Counted from the first letter of the stretch, positions 8,021 through 17,593 are shown. The stretch: 64,000 bases of DNA from an uncultured Hungatella sp. (GCA_910585645.1 CAJUFP010000006.1:11368-75367); one strand, 5' to 3'. Made by a program: numbers and translations. Notes: a model not told the origin generated them from the letters alone.

Positions 8021-11000
8021 TCACCGCCCTGCTCCCCCCACAACCTGTCCCAGCATTTCGTACAGCTTATCCACCTCCACAGGTTTCGCCAGATGTCCGT
8101 TCATGCCGCACTCCACAGACTTTTTCAGATCCTCGTCAAACGCGTTTGCCGACATGGCGATAATGGGGATCTGGCGGCAGTCCTCCCGATCCAGACCGCG
8201 GATCGCTCTGGCAGCGTCCAGGCCGTTCATCACAGGCATCATGATATCCATCAGGATTACATCGTACTCCCACAGCTCACAGCCTTTCATCCGCTCCACT
8301 GCCTGGGCCCCGTCCCGGACGCAGTCCACCTTAAAATCCCGCTCCTCCAGAAGGCTCTGGGCGATCTCGGCGTTCAGCTCATTGTCCTCCACCACCAGCA
8401 CATGGAATCCCTCAAACGACAGCTCACCCATCTCCTTCTCCTGGCTCTTTACAGGTTCACCGATCTTTAAGGCCACGGAAAAACGGAACGTGCTTCCCTC
8501 CCCAGGCTGGCTGTCCAGGCGGATATCGCTTCCCATAAGCCGGATCAGGCGGCGGCTGATGGAAAGTCCCAGCCCTGTGCCCTGCTGCCCGGACAGCTTA
8601 TGGCCCGAAGCCTGCTCAAAGGAGCCGAACACCCGCTCCTGGTCCTCCTTGGCAATGCCTACTCCTGTATCTCTCACCGCAAAAGAAACCAGAGCCTGCC
8701 CGTCCTGACACTCCTCCTCCCGGACCGTCAGAGTAATCCTCCCCTTGACCGGCGTAAACTTCACCGCGTTGCCAAGGAGATTTATGAGAACCTGGCTTAA
8801 CCTCATGCGGTCCGCCACAAACCAGTCATGTACCAGCCTGATCTCCCGCGCAAGCCTGATCTCCTTGGCCGCCGCCTGGGTCCCCGCCATCTCCGCGGCC
8901 ACATCCAGCATCTCGTTCATATTAAAATTCACCGGCTCCAGGCTCATCTTACCGCTTTCGATCTTGGACATATCCAAAATATCATTGATAAGCCCCAGCA
9001 GATACCCGGAGGAGGACTGGATCTTCTGCAAACAGTCCATAACCCGCTCCTGGGTCTGGCCCTTCTGAAGGGCAATGGCAGTCATGCCGATGATCCCGTT
9101 CATGGGAGTCCTGATCTCGTGGCTCATGCGGGACAAAAATTCCGACTTGGCCTTGCTGGCAATATCCGACTGCCGCTGATTCAGCTGGCTCTGTATCACG
9201 CTGCCCAGCTCTGCCAGGTCCCCGTCCTGTACTCCCTGCCCCTCAATGCCCGCGATCACCAGATTGCCCATGTAGCCGCCGCCGTCGTACATCGGCAGAA
9301 CCACGCCCTGCCACCCTGGCTCCACGCCTAAAAACACCCGGATCATCTCCAGAGCGCTGTCCTCCACGGAAAAATACCGGACCTTGTCCTGCCCCAGCCA
9401 TTGGAAGAAGGCCTCCTTGTCTTCCTCGGTGTATTTCCTCACGGTCTTAGCCGTGTTCTTTCCGTCCCTGTGCCACTGATACTCCAGATAATTAGAGCGA
9501 AAATCATCCTGGAGCACAGACACCAGCACAGCCAAAGCCCCGTAAAATCTCCCTGCCTTGCGGATCATCAACATCATCTGCGCCGGGAAATTATCCCCCC
9601 TGCCAAACAGGTTTAGGGCCAGCGAAGCCATGGTGATATCCTCGCTGTAATCCAGGGAGTTGATCTCCCTGCCCAGAAGCAGGGGAAGAGGAACCCTCTT
9701 TTCCTCAGGAATATCCTCAAAAAACAGATACTGCTTCCCGCCGTCAGATTCACATAAATTTCTGGCCTGCCTTGCCATGCAGATGAGCATCTCCCCGCTC
9801 TGCCTTCTGTCCGCGCAGGCCAATCCCGCCTGCACATGGACGACGAACCGGTCCTCCTCAAAATCCTCCCTGATCCTGGTCAGCAGTTTCTCAATAAAAT
9901 CCCTGGCCACGCCTCTTGGCGCGTCCTCCAGCCACACCACAAAATCGTCCCCGTCAAGGCGCATGGACACAGTCTCCCTGCCCGTCTGCCCGGCAAATAT
10001 CCGGCACCCTTCCCGAATCAGCGTTCCGATCTCCTCCAGGATCAGATCCCCGAACACCATGCCGTTTTTCTCATTGATCTCCTTAAGCTGGTTTAAAAAC
10101 AGATTGACGACCACGCCCTTTGGATTTATACTCCGGCGCTCCTCAAGGCGCTCCATGCCTGCCGCAAAGGCATAGAGACCTGTGATGCCGTCCATCTCGT
10201 CCCGTTTCCTCTGCCTTGCCTCCACCTTTTTCTGTTCCTCAATGTCCTGGATCACTCCCACCAGCTTCCGCCGCCTGCCCTCTGTGTCGCAGACGATCTG
10301 GGCAGAAAGGGCTGACCACAAAAAGTCCTCCTCCTCTTGCCATTTCATCCGAAACTGAACAGAAAAAGATTCCGCTTTTGTTCTGAGGGCCTCCATCACT
10401 GCCTGGCAGTCCCCATCATAAATATGTACATGTTCCACAAACCCGCTGTCAAATCCCTCGCACTGCCACTGTCCGCTCATGGTATTGTGATTTACAATGT
10501 CAAACACACGACTCTGGAAGTCATAGGAAAAAAACACGTCGTTTGAGGACTCCAGAGCCACCCGGTACCGCTCCTTTTCCTCCAAAAGCACGTTCTTGGC
10601 CTCCCGCTCCCTGTCCGTCAAGTCGCTGACCACGTCGTAGAGCGCGTCGATCTCCAAAATATTGGACGGCTTAAACTCCGAAAGCCCCACGCTGCCCCGG
10701 TCAATGCACTGGGCCAGCCGCTGGACCGGCCTGGTCAGATGCTTTACCAGAACATAGATGCCCAGGACTCCGAACATAAGCCCCAGCAGCACAGCCGCCG
10801 CCACCCACACATAAAGCCGCCGGCTTATGCCAAACAAGGCGTCCTCCGTGTTCAGGCCCAAAAGCGCCCACCTGGTATTATCGTAGGGGGCATTATTGCC
10901 GTACAGCCCCAGGGGATAGGCCACGCCATAGACCCGTTCTTTGCCCAGCCACAGCCCCTCTGCCAGAGAGAGATTGGAGTAGCGGGTTTTTTCAAGAGTC

Positions 11001-11932
11001 ACATCGCCGCCCTGTACACACACCTGATTATAGAGGACTCCCTTCCCCGTCAGCGCCGCCAGTTTTCCATCCTCCCGCTCCACTGCCAGAACATACCCTG
11101 ACTGCCCGGCGTCATTTAATTCCGCTGCCGGAAAATACTCATAAAGCCGCCTGACGGAGATCTCCACTCCCAGCACGCCGTACACTTCCCCCTCAAACCT
11201 AAGGGGCAGGGAGTATGTGATCATCTCATAGCCGTCCATGGCCTCCTTCTCCAGATGAAACGGGACAGACCAATAGCCTAAGTCAGGAGTCCGGGCGTCG
11301 CCATACTCCACCCCTGCTCTCCACGGCTCATAAAAATAATCTTCCCCCGGGTTTTGGCCCCTGCCTTCCATGCGGAAGCGGGTGGTCCAGAACGTGTCCA
11401 GAGGGATGTTCCACTGTCTGGAAAGCTGCTTATCCCCCCGCTCCAGCAAAAGATCCGAAAAATTCGCCGGATTGGTGTGGGGGTCCGAATCCCTGATAAA
11501 GAAACCGTCATACTCCCCCGGGGCATCCATATGGCCCCCTGTAAGGATCACAAACACTCCTGTGGTGGTGTTATTCTGCAAAAACCGTAAGCATTCCGGA
11601 AACAGCCGGCCAAGGAAACGGGTTCTCATCTCCCGGGAATCCGGCAGCGCCGATACTCCCTCCTCCTCCAGAAACTGCCCCAGGATGTCGTTCATAAAAG
11701 CCTCCTGCTCGCACACGGACGCCCACCGCTGGTTCATGTCATTTTGCAGGATCACGCCCCGGTTTTCCACCAGACGGGCCATCATGCTGCTGGAATACTC
11801 CTCCAGCGTGGCCCCGGTCCTTCTGACCACCAAAGTGCCGATGGTAATCATGCCCTGCGCCAGCATAATGGTGATCAGCGGAATGAGAAAGATCCTGAAT
11901 ATGGTTGGTTTTCGTCTGTTTTTGCCCTTCAT
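8021..11932 (-). CDS. Membrane hybrid histidine kinase with PAS, GGDEF-like and receiver domains
   Basis: A 1303-residue multidomain sensor. In order: membrane helix (about 10-31), a large extracytoplasmic sensor region of Cache type (about 40-370), a second helix (about 375-397), a HAMP-like linker, PAS (about 455-575), a GGDEF-like domain (about 580-720), a GAF-like stretch, HisKA with FLSRMSHEIRTPMNG (H938), an HATPase domain with NLLGNAVKF and GTGLGLSIS, and a C-terminal receiver with VILMDIMMPVMNG (D1229). The GGDEF motif reads DGDDF, so cyclic-di-GMP synthesis is doubtful. Start 11932 is one base after the stop of the upstream lipoprotein gene (TGACATG), which implies translational coupling; the lipoprotein is probably its ligand-binding partner. 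There is no output regulator, so the final phosphate acceptor is unknown. Confidence 0.9.
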   Translation of the reverse strand: MKGKNRRKPTIFRIFLIPLITIMLAQGMITIGTLVVRRTGATLEEYSSSMMARLVENRGVILQNDMNQRWASVCEQEAFMNDILGQFLEEEGVSALPDSREMRTRFLGRLFPECLRFLQNNTTTGVFVILTGGHMDAPGEYDGFFIRDSDPHTNPANFSDLLLERGDKQLSRQWNIPLDTFWTTRFRMEGRGQNPGEDYFYEPWRAGVEYGDARTPDLGYWSVPFHLEKEAMDGYEMITYSLPLRFEGEVYGVLGVEISVRRLYEYFPAAELNDAGQSGYVLAVEREDGKLAALTGKGVLYNQVCVQGGDVTLEKTRYSNLSLAEGLWLGKERVYGVAYPLGLYGNNAPYDNTRWALLGLNTEDALFGISRRLYVWVAAAVLLGLMFGVLGIYVLVKHLTRPVQRLAQCIDRGSVGLSEFKPSNILEIDALYDVVSDLTDREREAKNVLLEEKERYRVALESSNDVFFSYDFQSRVFDIVNHNTMSGQWQCEGFDSGFVEHVHIYDGDCQAVMEALRTKAESFSVQFRMKWQEEEDFLWSALSAQIVCDTEGRRRKLVGVIQDIEEQKKVEARQRKRDEMDGITGLYAFAAGMERLEERRSINPKGVVVNLFLNQLKEINEKNGMVFGDLILEEIGTLIREGCRIFAGQTGRETVSMRLDGDDFVVWLEDAPRGVARDFIEKLLTRIREDFEEDRFVVHVQAGLACADRRQSGEMLICMARQARNLCESDGGKQYLFFEDIPEEKRVPLPLLLGREINSLDYSEDITMASLALNLFGRGDNFPAQMMLMIRKAGRFYGALAVLVSVLQDDFRSNYLEYQWHRDGKNTAKTVRKYTEEDKEAFFQWLGQDKVRYFSVEDSALEMIRVFLGVEPGWQGVVLPMYDGGGYMGNLVIAGIEGQGVQDGDLAELGSVIQSQLNQRQSDIASKAKSEFLSRMSHEIRTPMNGIIGMTAIALQKGQTQERVMDCLQKIQSSSGYLLGLINDILDMSKIESGKMSLEPVNFNMNEMLDVAAEMAGTQAAAKEIRLAREIRLVHDWFVADRMRLSQVLINLLGNAVKFTPVKGRITLTVREEECQDGQALVSFAVRDTGVGIAKEDQERVFGSFEQASGHKLSGQQGTGLGLSISRRLIRLMGSDIRLDSQPGEGSTFRFSVALKIGEPVKSQEKEMGELSFEGFHVLVVEDNELNAEIAQSLLEERDFKVDCVRDGAQAVERMKGCELWEYDVILMDIMMPVMNGLDAARAIRGLDREDCRQIPIIAMSANAFDEDLKKSVECGMNGHLAKPVEVDKLYEMLGQVVGGAGR

Positions 11933-11933
11933 G

Positions 11934-13394
11934 TCATCCCCGCCTGCCTGCAGCCTGTTCCAGCGCGTCGTAAAATGAATCGTACCACTGTTCAAAGGCT
12001 TCCTCTGTCACAAAATCTTGCCACGCCTCTTTTGGACTCTTTCCCTGCCGCACCCGATCCTCCACATCCTTCCGGTCCTTGACGGCCTTGTCCGCAAGAT
12101 CATATTCCAGGACCTTCCTGGCCGCGGACCCTCCCGCAAAGCTCTTATTGGTGTACAAGGTCAGTGTATCCCCCTGCCCAAACACCTGGGTCAGACAGTC
12201 GTAGGTCTTGGGGGACACCAAAAGCTGCCGCTCCTCTATAACCTGATCCAGCTTCGCCACACTGCACGCCTCCTTCTGCACAGGCAGATAACCGGACACG
12301 CAGCCGAACTCCAGATTATTGTCCGCCTGGGTAAACCATTTCAAAAATTCCACAGCCGCGTACTCATGCTTCTCATCAGACTTGCTGACCACCATGCCCG
12401 CTCCCTGCTGCACCGCGTATTGTTCCCCGCCCTCAAACACCGGAGCCGGAGCCACGATATAGTCGATGGCATAGCTGTCCTTGTCCGTCTCCACCTGTCC
12501 GGGAAAATACATGGCCGACGAGGTGGACCCTGTGTAAGCCAGAATATCCCCTGTCTTCACGTCATCCGAGCGGAACGAACCGTAAGCCCCAAAATACCCC
12601 TTGACCATAGGCACATAGTAGTTATCCCAGAGACGCTTTGCCTGCTCTCTGGGCAGATGGATGGTCACCTCCCCATCCTTTACCTCAAACAGCTCCACGC
12701 CCATCTGTTTCATGCCGATGATAAAATAATTGGCCACCGCGTCCCTGCCGTAAAACGCCCTGCCGTCCCCCTGTACGTCGGGAGTCAGGCCGTCCGTCCA
12801 CTCATAGTAAGCCTGGGCCGCCCGGGTCACGCCCTCCATGGTCCTTAAATCCTCAATCCCAATGCCCGCAGCCTCCGCAAAAGGCTCCCAGTCCGTCCTG
12901 TTTATCATCATGACCTCCGTGGACTTTGCCGTGGGAAAGATCCGCAGCGTCCCGTCCGCCCCGATGCGCCCCTCTTCTATATAAGAGTCCACATACCTTC
13001 CCAGCTCCTCCTCGTCCAGGTACCGGGACAGATCAGCCAAAGCTCCCGCCTGCTCCATCTCATAAGCAGTGTCCGCGTAGGAGGAAAAAATATCCGGCAT
13101 AGGGCTGGCCCCCACCTTCCCGGCCGCGGAGTCCCTCACCGCCGTCTCCAGATCAGACACGGAACCCTGGCTGTAGTTTTCCACCACGATCCCCATCTCC
13201 CTGCCCGCCGTGTCATTAAACTTCTCCGCCAGGGCGTCAAAAGCCGCCTGCTGGGACCCGTTATAGTAATGCCATATGGTTAAAGTCACCGGTTCGTTTG
13301 GGTCCAGAGGTCTCTTCTCCTTACATCCCGATAAAGTAAACGCCATAACCGCCGCCAGACACGCCTGCCTGGTTATCCTTCCTGCTCTCTTCAT
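11934..13394 (-). CDS. Family 1 extracellular solute-binding lipoprotein, probable kinase co-sensor
   Basis: A 486-residue lipoprotein with signal peptide and lipobox LSGC (C24). The mature part starts PVTLTIWHYYNGSQQAAFDA, the usual opening of sugar-type (family 1) binding proteins, and continues with FSSYADTAYEMEQAGALADL and VEFLKWFTQADNN. No permease or ATPase lies next to it. Instead its stop codon is one base from the start of the hybrid kinase gene. I infer that it presents a ligand to the kinase rather than feeding a transporter. The ligand is not predictable from sequence. A clear promoter lies upstream. Confidence 0.85.
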   Translation of the reverse strand: MKRAGRITRQACLAAVMAFTLSGCKEKRPLDPNEPVTLTIWHYYNGSQQAAFDALAEKFNDTAGREMGIVVENYSQGSVSDLETAVRDSAAGKVGASPMPDIFSSYADTAYEMEQAGALADLSRYLDEEELGRYVDSYIEEGRIGADGTLRIFPTAKSTEVMMINRTDWEPFAEAAGIGIEDLRTMEGVTRAAQAYYEWTDGLTPDVQGDGRAFYGRDAVANYFIIGMKQMGVELFEVKDGEVTIHLPREQAKRLWDNYYVPMVKGYFGAYGSFRSDDVKTGDILAYTGSTSSAMYFPGQVETDKDSYAIDYIVAPAPVFEGGEQYAVQQGAGMVVSKSDEKHEYAAVEFLKWFTQADNNLEFGCVSGYLPVQKEACSVAKLDQVIEERQLLVSPKTYDCLTQVFGQGDTLTLYTNKSFAGGSAARKVLEYDLADKAVKDRKDVEDRVRQGKSPKEAWQDFVTEEAFEQWYDSFYDALEQAAGRRG

Positions 13395-13461
13395 GAATGA
13401 CCTTCCTGTCTTTTATTAGTGTAGTTTCAGCCTTCTGCCATGACTTTCTGTATCATTACTC

Positions 13462-13490
13462 ATTTTAGCATATGGAAAAAGCATTTTCAA
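13462..13490 (-). promoter_or_regulatory. SigA promoter of the binding protein/kinase operon
   Basis: On the minus strand TTGAAA (13485-13490), a 17-base spacer and TAAAAT (13462-13467), about 70 bases upstream of the lipoprotein start. Confidence 0.75.
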
Positions 13491-13523
13491 TGGGACGAAC
13501 ACCAGATTTTGTCTCTCTTATAG

Positions 13524-13553
13524 TTGACACAGGAAACGCCGGCGTATTATGAT
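13524..13553 (+). promoter_or_regulatory. Promoter of the glutamine synthetase gene
   Basis: TTGACA (13524-13529) and TATGAT (13548-13553) with an 18-base spacer, divergent from the promoter at 13462-13490. The expected leader is only about 35 bases, too short for the two-hairpin RNA target of ANTAR proteins. Confidence 0.65.
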
Positions 13554-13595
13554 ATTGTCATAGAAGTTATCACAGAACAGAAAGCAGGTTAGCCT

Positions 13596-14846
13596 ATGAA
13601 CTATTCAGAACAAGAGGTATTGCAGTATGTGCAGGAAGAGGATGTAAAGTTTATCCGCCTGGCCTTCTGCGACGTGTTCGGCAGACAGAAAAATATCGCC
13701 ATCATGCCGGAAGAGCTCCCCAGGGCGTTTGCGCACGGGATCTCCTTTGACGCCTCCGCCATCACAGGCTTTGGCGGCGAGGTCTACTCCGACCTGCTGC
13801 TCCACCCGGAGGCAAATACCCTGGCTCTGCTTCCCTGGCGTCCGGAACACGGCAAAGTGGCCCGCATGTTCGCCGCCGTCACATACCCGGACGGACGCCC
13901 CTTTGAGTGCGACACCAGAAGCTTTTTAAAGAAAGCCACAGATTCTGCCAGGGAAGCCGGATTTCAGTTCTTCTTCGGCGCGGAGCAGGAATTCTACCTT
14001 TTCTGCCTGGACGAAAAAGGCGAGCCTGGAAAAACCCCCTATGACAAGGCCGGCTACATGGACATCGCCCCTGACGACAAGGGGGAGAATATCCGCCGGG
14101 AGATCTGCCTTACCCTTGAGCAGATGGGCATCCACCCGGAAAGTTCCCACCACGAGGAGGGCCCGGGCCAGAACGAGATCGATTTCCGGTACTCCGACGC
14201 GCTCACCGCCGCGGACAATGCCATCACGTTTCAAACCGTGGTCAAGACTGTGGCCGCCAGAAACGGGCTGTGGGCAGATTTTAGCCCCAAGCCCATTGCC
14301 AACCTGCCCGGCAATGGATTTCACATCAATATATCCGTAAAAGCCGAGGATGGGTCGGATAACTTATCCTTTGTTATGGCAGGGATTCTGGACAAGATAA
14401 AAGATATGACCCTGTTTTTAAACCCCACAGACGATTCCTACAGGCGCCTTGGCCATAAAAAAGCGCCCGGTTACATTTCCTGGTCCCGGGAAAACCGTTC
14501 CCAGCTCATCCGCCTCCCGGCCGCCGTAGGTCAGTACCGCCGCGCGGAGCTTCGCTCCCCGGACCCTCTGGCAAACCCGTACCTTGCCTTTGCCCTGCTT
14601 ATCTACGCCGGGATGGAGGGCATCACCGGAAAGCTTGCCCTGCCAACGCCTGCGGATCTGAACCTCTACAAAGCAGGGACGGATACGCTGGCCCGGTTTG
14701 GACGTCTCCCGGAAAACGTAAAGAGCGCCTGCCAGGCAGCCGCCGAAAGCCCCTTTGTACAAAACTATATCCCTGCTGCCATCCTGGATATTTACTGCGG
14801 ACAAGGCGGCTATCTTGATCAGCCAGTAGGAGGAAGGAAATTTTGA
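13596..14846 (+). CDS. Glutamine synthetase family protein (type I)
   Basis: A 416-residue type I glutamine synthetase-like ligase, a little shorter than the usual 440-470. The beta-grasp N-terminal domain (FIRLAFCDVFGRQKNI) is followed by the catalytic domain, with FGAEQEFYLF (first metal-binding glutamate), HHEEGPGQNEIDFRY (second glutamate cluster), NGFHINIS (ammonia/metal histidine) and RRAELRSPDPLANPYLA (ATP and glutamate binding). The expected reaction is ATP + glutamate + ammonia to glutamine. A related gamma-glutamyl ligase activity on amines cannot be excluded in this short subgroup. Its stop TGA overlaps the TTG start of the ANTAR gene, so the two are translationally coupled. Confidence 0.88.
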   Translation: MNYSEQEVLQYVQEEDVKFIRLAFCDVFGRQKNIAIMPEELPRAFAHGISFDASAITGFGGEVYSDLLLHPEANTLALLPWRPEHGKVARMFAAVTYPDGRPFECDTRSFLKKATDSAREAGFQFFFGAEQEFYLFCLDEKGEPGKTPYDKAGYMDIAPDDKGENIRREICLTLEQMGIHPESSHHEEGPGQNEIDFRYSDALTAADNAITFQTVVKTVAARNGLWADFSPKPIANLPGNGFHINISVKAEDGSDNLSFVMAGILDKIKDMTLFLNPTDDSYRRLGHKKAPGYISWSRENRSQLIRLPAAVGQYRRAELRSPDPLANPYLAFALLIYAGMEGITGKLALPTPADLNLYKAGTDTLARFGRLPENVKSACQAAAESPFVQNYIPAAILDIYCGQGGYLDQPVGGRKF

Positions 14847-15433
14847 GTCTGAAAGAGCAAACATACAGCGTCCTTGTAGTCTCATCATCCAAAACCTTTG
14901 ATTCGGTTCTGGCGCCCCTGCTCCCTGATTCCGGCTTTTCTCCCGTGATCACAGCCACCGGCGCCGGCGCCGCCAAGAGAGCCGCCGCCCAGCGGGCCTT
15001 TGACTTTATTATCATCAACAGCCCCCTGCCCGACGAGTTTGGCACGGACTTTGCCATCGATGCCTGTCAGACAGGCGAGACGGCTGTGCTATTATTTGTA
15101 AAATCCGAGATCCATGATGAGATCTTTGACAAGGTGGTCAAACACGGCGTCTTTACCCTGCCAAAACCCACCTCCCGCCAGACCATCATCCAGGCTCTGG
15201 GATGGATGGCCAGCACAAGAGAACGTCTGCGGAAGATCCGGACAAAGACCTTGTCCGTGGAAGAAAAGATGGCGGAGATCCGGCTTGTAAACCGGGCCAA
15301 ATGGCTGCTGATCAGCCAGAAAAACATGGATGAACCCCAGGCCCACCGGTATATCGAAAAGCAGGCTATGGACAGGTGTGTTACGAAGAGGGAGGTGGCG
15401 GAAGGGATACTTAGGGAGTGCGGGGGGACGTGA
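14843..15433 (+). CDS. ANTAR-domain response regulator (RNA-binding antiterminator type)
   Basis: A 196-residue protein with a receiver-like N-terminal half (residues about 8-120) and a C-terminal ANTAR domain (about 130-190) of three helices, with KWLLISQKNMDEPQAHRYI and TKREVAEGIL typical of AmiR/NasR/EutV. ANTAR proteins bind paired hexaloop hairpins in nascent RNA and prevent termination. The start is TTG inside a TTGA overlap with the glutamine synthetase stop, behind AGGAGGAAGGAAA. Coupling to a glutamine synthetase suggests nitrogen control, but I found no ANTAR target hairpins in the short leader of this operon, so targets are probably elsewhere. The aspartate pocket of the receiver is not well conserved. 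Confidence 0.88.
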   Translation: MSLKEQTYSVLVVSSSKTFDSVLAPLLPDSGFSPVITATGAGAAKRAAAQRAFDFIIINSPLPDEFGTDFAIDACQTGETAVLLFVKSEIHDEIFDKVVKHGVFTLPKPTSRQTIIQALGWMASTRERLRKIRTKTLSVEEKMAEIRLVNRAKWLLISQKNMDEPQAHRYIEKQAMDRCVTKREVAEGILRECGGT

Positions 15434-15441
15434 GTGGAAGG

Positions 15442-15966
15442 TTAAAACTGATCACGAAAGATCACAAATCTTATGATATCTTGATATTCCCCATTGGCAT
15501 CCATAGCCTCATCTTTTAAGACCGCTTCCGTCGTAAACCCGGCACATTTAAGCAGATTCGCCTCATCCAGGAACTTATAGAATACATAAGAATAAACTTT
15601 ATGCATTCCCAGCTCCTCAAATGCCTTTTTCAGCAGCATGGTTACAGCGATACTCTGGCTTTCCGTACCCCATTCCTGATCATCACTTGTAAAGATGCAT
15701 AGTTCGCAACGTTTGTTGGTTCGGTCAATGTCTTTAAGATATACTGTTGCGATAGGATACGACGAGACGCCGAAATCCTCATCGACGCGTTCGACTATAT
15801 ATTGCTGATACAATCCCGATTCAACATACATGTGATAAAAAGCTTTATTAGATTCCAATGTAATTGGTTTCTGGTTTAAGCAGTGCGCCGACACGCTGGG
15901 AGAATTTCTCCATTTTACGATGTTTGATCCGTCATCTAATGTAATTGGTCTTAAAAATATTCGCAT
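15442..15966 (-). CDS. GNAT N-acyltransferase (RimJ/RimL type)
   Basis: A 174-residue GNAT-fold protein of the RimJ/RimL subgroup: MRIFLRPITLDDGSNIVKWR at the start, a cofactor-binding region around residues 95-120 (QEWGTESQSIAVTMLLKKAF) and a C-terminal strand pattern ending VLKDEAMDANGEYQDI. In this context it probably acylates an amino sugar of the glycan, using acetyl-CoA or another acyl donor, but RimJ-like proteins also modify protein N termini. GGAGGATAGATTGCT precedes the ATG. It is the last gene of the cluster and converges on the ANTAR gene only eight bases away, with no clear terminator between them. Confidence 0.75.
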   Translation of the reverse strand: MRIFLRPITLDDGSNIVKWRNSPSVSAHCLNQKPITLESNKAFYHMYVESGLYQQYIVERVDEDFGVSSYPIATVYLKDIDRTNKRCELCIFTSDDQEWGTESQSIAVTMLLKKAFEELGMHKVYSYVFYKFLDEANLLKCAGFTTEAVLKDEAMDANGEYQDIIRFVIFRDQF

Positions 15967-15982
15967 AGCAATCTATCCTCCT

Positions 15983-16720
15983 TCAAACATTGTTTTGATG
16001 TTTAATCAAAACATATTGCATTTCTTTTATATCAAAACCATATTGCATATGCAGGCGTAAAACAGGTAAATTATTAGATGATACTGTACTGATAACAAAT
16101 TGCCCACCAAGTCTTTTACAAGACTCTAACTCTGTATATAAAACAAGAAATCCCAATCCTTTATCCAGTGCTTCACTAAACACTCCCCCCATTAATCCGA
16201 CACAGATCTGCTTATCATCTGGCTGACTATTTATATTAAACGCCACTGGAACATTTTTGTAATAAGCAATATCTAAACTTGCGCCCTTATCCATTGCGTC
16301 GCAACACCAGTTATAATATCTTTTTCCTGCAATTCTCCTTGAAAATACTGGATCCAGGGCTATACGGTCAGTAGAAAATATTTTACCAGCACCTATCTCG
16401 TCTAATACTCTTTCTCTAATCTCATTTGTGGCTGTCTCTACTTTTAAATGCGGCACAAATCGATGGTATATAGAAGGTAATTTTGCATAATTAACGGCTC
16501 CAATTAATCTAATCGAAACTTCAATAACAGAATAGCCGCATTTCTGTCCTACACATAAAAGATTATAACTGCCTGCTGGAATTTTCAAAACACTATATGG
16601 AACGGCTATTTTATTTAACCCTGTTTCAAGCGCATCTTCTCTGTCATCAACACTACATTCAATTTCAATGGCATCAACTCCTAAATTTTTCTTTTCCCAA
16701 AACGCGTCTATTATTTTCAT
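15983..16720 (-). CDS. WecD-like amino-sugar acetyltransferase (GNAT)
   Basis: A 245-residue protein resembling dTDP-fucosamine acetyltransferase WecD. The opening has an xFWEKKNLGV pattern like the WecD start, STDRIALDPVF lies in mid-protein, and the C terminus (STVSSNNLPVLRLHMQYGF, then a short hydrophobic strand) fits the WecD GNAT core. WecD acetylates dTDP-4-amino-4,6-dideoxygalactose to dTDP-Fuc4NAc. The WecE-like aminotransferase that would make its substrate is four genes upstream in the same operon, which supports the call. The acyl donor could differ from acetyl-CoA given the acyl carrier protein in the cluster. GAGGAATAGT precedes the ATG. Confidence 0.72.
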   Translation of the reverse strand: MKIIDAFWEKKNLGVDAIEIECSVDDREDALETGLNKIAVPYSVLKIPAGSYNLLCVGQKCGYSVIEVSIRLIGAVNYAKLPSIYHRFVPHLKVETATNEIRERVLDEIGAGKIFSTDRIALDPVFSRRIAGKRYYNWCCDAMDKGASLDIAYYKNVPVAFNINSQPDDKQICVGLMGGVFSEALDKGLGFLVLYTELESCKRLGGQFVISTVSSNNLPVLRLHMQYGFDIKEMQYVLIKHQNNV

Positions 16721-16732
16721 ACTATTCCTCTT

Positions 16733-17593
16733 TTAACTATGGTCAATCCTTTTTGTTATAATGACAATACTGCTTCCAAAAGGCACCCTGCCAGATTTAC
16801 GCATTAGTTTCTGTTCTATCCTCTCAATTACTTCTAAAACCGCATTTACGAAATCTGACCTCACTTTAAACTGTGACTGCATAATTTTATCATGTTCTTC
16901 ATTTGTACGTTTATCCTGTGCTTTAATTACTCCTATCCTTTCAAACAACACTCTGATGAACAAAATAGGAACAAACAGAAATCCCATAAAATAACTTTGA
17001 TAACAAATATGAAACCCACAATCTTCCAAAAGTCTACACAGTGATTTAATTCTATATCTTCGAAAATGCCCTGCCGCAGTATCCTCGCTGCTCCACAGAC
17101 ACATAAATGCTGGCACAGTCATCAAACAATACCCCCCCCGAGCTATCTTTTTATGTAATAACTTTAAGAACAACTTCTCATCCTCAATATGTTCAAGAAC
17201 ATCTAATAGAAATAGCTGATCAATTGATTCATCATTAACTGTGTCATTTGCCACGGTACCGCAACATACTATATCGATCCCTCTTTGTTTTGCATGATGA
17301 CAAGCCTTTATAGACGGCTCTATTAAGCCAGTTCGATATCCCATCTTTGCGGCAACAGAAGATGTATATCCGTTACCCCCACCTACATCAACAATCAGCT
17401 TAGCTGGATCGAAATACATGCTTACCAAATCCAAGATCATCCGAGCTCTATACTGAAACCACCAAGATTCATCCTCCAATCCCCATAGATCATCCTGCGC
17501 CTTATCTGTAAAAGCTGTTTCTACCTTTTTTTCCGATGATAGGTATACCCCTGTTTTATCCATTTCCCATTTCTCACTGTTGAAAAAATCCAT
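16733..17593 (-). CDS. Class I SAM-dependent methyltransferase
   Basis: A 286-residue methyltransferase. The SAM-binding motif I is IVDVGGGNGYTSSVAAKMG, followed by motif II acid in GLIEPS, and QLFLLDVLEHIEDE gives motif IV in the form usual for small-molecule methyltransferases. The C-terminal part has a hydrophobic stretch (YFMGFLFVPILFIRVLF), suggesting membrane contact. It probably O- or N-methylates a sugar of the glycan, or a lipid-linked intermediate, given that it lies directly behind the GT2 gene. GAGGAAATAGTT precedes the ATG. The exact substrate is unknown. Confidence 0.8.
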   Translation of the reverse strand: MDFFNSEKWEMDKTGVYLSSEKKVETAFTDKAQDDLWGLEDESWWFQYRARMILDLVSMYFDPAKLIVDVGGGNGYTSSVAAKMGYRTGLIEPSIKACHHAKQRGIDIVCCGTVANDTVNDESIDQLFLLDVLEHIEDEKLFLKLLHKKIARGGYCLMTVPAFMCLWSSEDTAAGHFRRYRIKSLCRLLEDCGFHICYQSYFMGFLFVPILFIRVLFERIGVIKAQDKRTNEEHDKIMQSQFKVRSDFVNAVLEVIERIEQKLMRKSGRVPFGSSIVIITKRIDHS

